Made by a program: the position numbers and the translations under genes
The notes under the pieces: generated by a model
Seen by the model: only the letters and a program-made list of their open reading frames with translations
The model's database searches: none
Told to the model about the DNA's origin: nothing
Source: Gemmatimonadota bacterium
GTDB lineage: Bacteria > Orphanbacterota > Orphanbacteria > Orphanbacterales > Orphanbacteraceae
Assembly: GCA_013002425.1 (NCBI GenBank)
Contig: JABDJQ010000574.1
Span: forward strand, 1 to 5,825
DNA length: 5,825 nt
Reading direction: 5' to 3'
In this document: piece by piece, positions 4,419 to 5,825 of the stretch
Layout: each line of letters starts with the position of its first letter
Numbering within the stretch: position 1 is the stretch's first letter

Positions 4419-5825
4419 CTAATCGTCGTTCAGATAGCCGAGACCGCGCAGTTTCTCGCGCGCCGCTTCCGGCAGGTCCTCCGGATCGCCGCCGTCGCCG
4501 GTCCCGAGCCCGGTGGGTATCGTTGCCAGTAGATCGCGCAGCGCGCGAAATGCGCCGTCCGCCTCTCGATCAGCGATTCTGTCGCGGGTTTCGCCCGGGT
4601 CGTCTGCGTGACGAAACAGCTCGTATGAGTCGCTCTGAAGCGCGTGAATCAACTTCCATTCACCGTTTTCAATGGATCGACGCCCGCCGTCGACCGGTGT
4701 CTCCGCGACATGCAGAAATTCCGAATCTTCACTGCCTTCCGCAATGTGTACGATACGGCCGTCCGTCTCGGGAAGCGGAGGGAGCGAGCCGAACGCGAGC
4801 AGTGTGGGTGCAAGATCCACGAGCCGGACCGGCACCTTTGACAGCGCGCCCGGTTCGATTCCCGGCCCCCGCATGAAAAGGGGAACGGAGGTCTGCTCCT
4901 CGTAGATCCGGGGTGTGTGAACAAGCACGTCGTGCGATCCCAGTCCCTCGCCGTGATCCGATGTCAGCGCGAACAGCGTGCGCTCGGTCCAATCCCGCTT
5001 GTCGAAATACGCGCTCATTTCTCCGATCACCCGATCGATGCGCGTGACTTCACCCGCATAAAGGGCACGATAGGTCGCCATATCGCTTGCATGTTTCAAG
5101 CGTGCGTAAACGGGAACTTCGATGTCCGCCAGTTCGTAGCCTCCCCCGAGAACCGTCCTCTCCGCATACAGCTTTTCGAACACTTCGCCCGGCGCATACG
5201 GTGCATGCGGGTCGTAGAAGTGCAGCCACAGAAAGAACGGCTGATCTCCCTCTGCATCCAGCCACTCGCGTGCTGCATTCCAGACTCCCTCACCCGCTCG
5301 TTCGGCCACGCGATGGGACAGGACCGGTCGCCCCTGGCGCTTCAAAATCGCGCCCGTGGAAGATTCGTTCAAGAACTTGCGAAACTGATACTGCGACAGA
5401 AACGTGGCCTGGTCCGTTTCGTCATCATAGACGTCGAAACCCGCGCTGAGACCGAACGAGTCGTGAAGCGGAAACGCGGAAACAAACGCAGCCGTGCGAT
5501 ATCCGAGCGCGCGCAGATGCCCGGCGAGAACGTTCCGCTCCGGCTGGGCGAAAGCGAAACCGTTATTATAGATCCCGTGCGTGGCAGGATGCGTGCCCGT
5601 CATGAGTGTTGCGTGGCTCGGAAGCGTGATCGGGATCGACGAGAGCGCGCGAAGCATCTGCGTTCCACCGCGCGCGAAACGATCCATGTGCGGCGTGTAA
5701 ACGTGCGGGTTGCCGTAGGCGCCGAGAAAGTCGGTGCGGAACGTATCGATCGTAATGATCACGATGTTCGGCGCGTTCGGCGGCGCGGCGGCCGATCCTG
5801 TGGTCCCCGCGGGTCCTTCCTGTCC
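4419..5825 (-). CDS. Sulfatase-like hydrolase/transferase (alkaline phosphatase superfamily), 5' end outside window
   Basis: The frame is open to the right edge. A GTG at 5762-5760 could be taken as a start but is an internal Val codon: the frame continues upstream as a Gly/Ala/Pro-rich stretch ending APNIV, with no stop. Numbering from that Val as 1: D-T-F-R-T-D-F-L-G (6-14) is the N-terminal metal site; TLPSHATLMTG (46-56) occupies the nucleophile loop; HFYDPHAPY (181-189) and TSDHGEGLGSH (267-277) are conserved core motifs, the latter giving Asp269/His270 as metal ligands; EWKLI (368-372) and YELFRHADDPGETRD (380-394) are the usual C-terminal strands, and the protein ends LGYLNDD. The sulfatase motif C/S-x-P-x-R reads T-x-P-x-H here, so formylglycine cannot form at this position; the enzyme may use Thr as nucleophile, as phosphodiesterases and phosphotransferases of the superfamily do. 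The low-complexity N-terminus fits a linker after an export signal. Substrate unknown. Confidence 0.9.
   Translation of the reverse strand, partial: GQEGPAGTTGSAAAPPNAPNIVIITIDTFRTDFLGAYGNPHVYTPHMDRFARGGTQMLRALSSIPITLPSHATLMTGTHPATHGIYNNGFAFAQPERNVLAGHLRALGYRTAAFVSAFPLHDSFGLSAGFDVYDDETDQATFLSQYQFRKFLNESSTGAILKRQGRPVLSHRVAERAGEGVWNAAREWLDAEGDQPFFLWLHFYDPHAPYAPGEVFEKLYAERTVLGGGYELADIEVPVYARLKHASDMATYRALYAGEVTRIDRVIGEMSAYFDKRDWTERTLFALTSDHGEGLGSHDVLVHTPRIYEEQTSVPLFMRGPGIEPGALSKVPVRLVDLAPTLLAFGSLPPLPETDGRIVHIAEGSEDSEFLHVAETPVDGGRRSIENGEWKLIHALQSDSYELFRHADDPGETRDRIADREADGAFRALRDLLATIPTGLGTGDGGDPEDLPEAAREKLRGLGYLNDD

Noticed and set aside
5760..5762. GTG as start codon of the sulfatase-like gene
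   Set aside because: The frame stays open to the window edge and the codon is the Val of the conserved first beta strand (PNIVIITIDT), so starting there would remove part of the fold and any export signal.
1..5825. CRISPR array, Cas7-11/gRAMP or other Cas gene to accompany the TPR-CHAT and sigma genes
   Set aside because: No repeat-spacer structure and no Cas-like protein in the window. The link to type III-E is an analogy of parts only.

Overview
The window is a GC-rich, densely coding stretch of bacterial DNA. Every supported gene lies on the minus strand, so the transcriptional order runs from high to low coordinates: sulfatase-like enzyme (5' end outside the window), ECF-type sigma factor, a 203-residue Cys-free anti-sigma-like protein, a 947-residue TPR-CHAT cysteine protease, and the first 44 codons of a secreted protein that looks like a subtilisin-family (S8) protease precursor. 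The long plus-strand reading frames are antisense shadows. Protein style (sulfatases opening with DTxRxDxLG and ending in LGYL, sigma factor beside a TPR-CHAT protein) suggests an Acidobacteriota-, Gemmatimonadota- or Eisenbacteria-like lineage, but this is an impression and not a placement.

Layout. 5825-4419: sulfatase-like hydrolase, open at the right edge. 4391-3825: sigma factor with a TTG start, 27 nt after the sulfatase stop and in the same frame. 3757-3146: anti-sigma-like adaptor with a strong ribosome-binding site. 3137-3093: a 12-bp-arm inverted repeat between genes. 3051-208: TPR-CHAT protease with an intact His/Cys dyad and a GTG start. 211-178: a sigma70-type promoter (TTGACA, 17 nt, TAATAT) whose -35 overlaps the CHAT stop and whose -10 lies inside a perfect 12-bp palindrome. 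134-1: signal peptide and start of the prodomain of the presumed S8 protease.

How it may work. Sigma factor, soluble beta-sandwich/anti-sigma-like partner and TPR-CHAT protease form a compact cassette. The parts match the logic of type III-E CRISPR output (the TPR-CHAT protease of Craspase cleaves Csx30, which holds the ECF factor CASP-sigma), but no CRISPR array or Cas gene is visible here. The hypothesis is that a signal sensed through the TPR array activates CHAT, which cuts the middle protein and frees the sigma factor. The adjoining secreted protease has its own housekeeping-type promoter with an operator-like palindrome, so it may be a separately controlled unit. No tRNA, rRNA, mobile element or CRISPR array was seen, and no gap between genes exceeds 100 nt.
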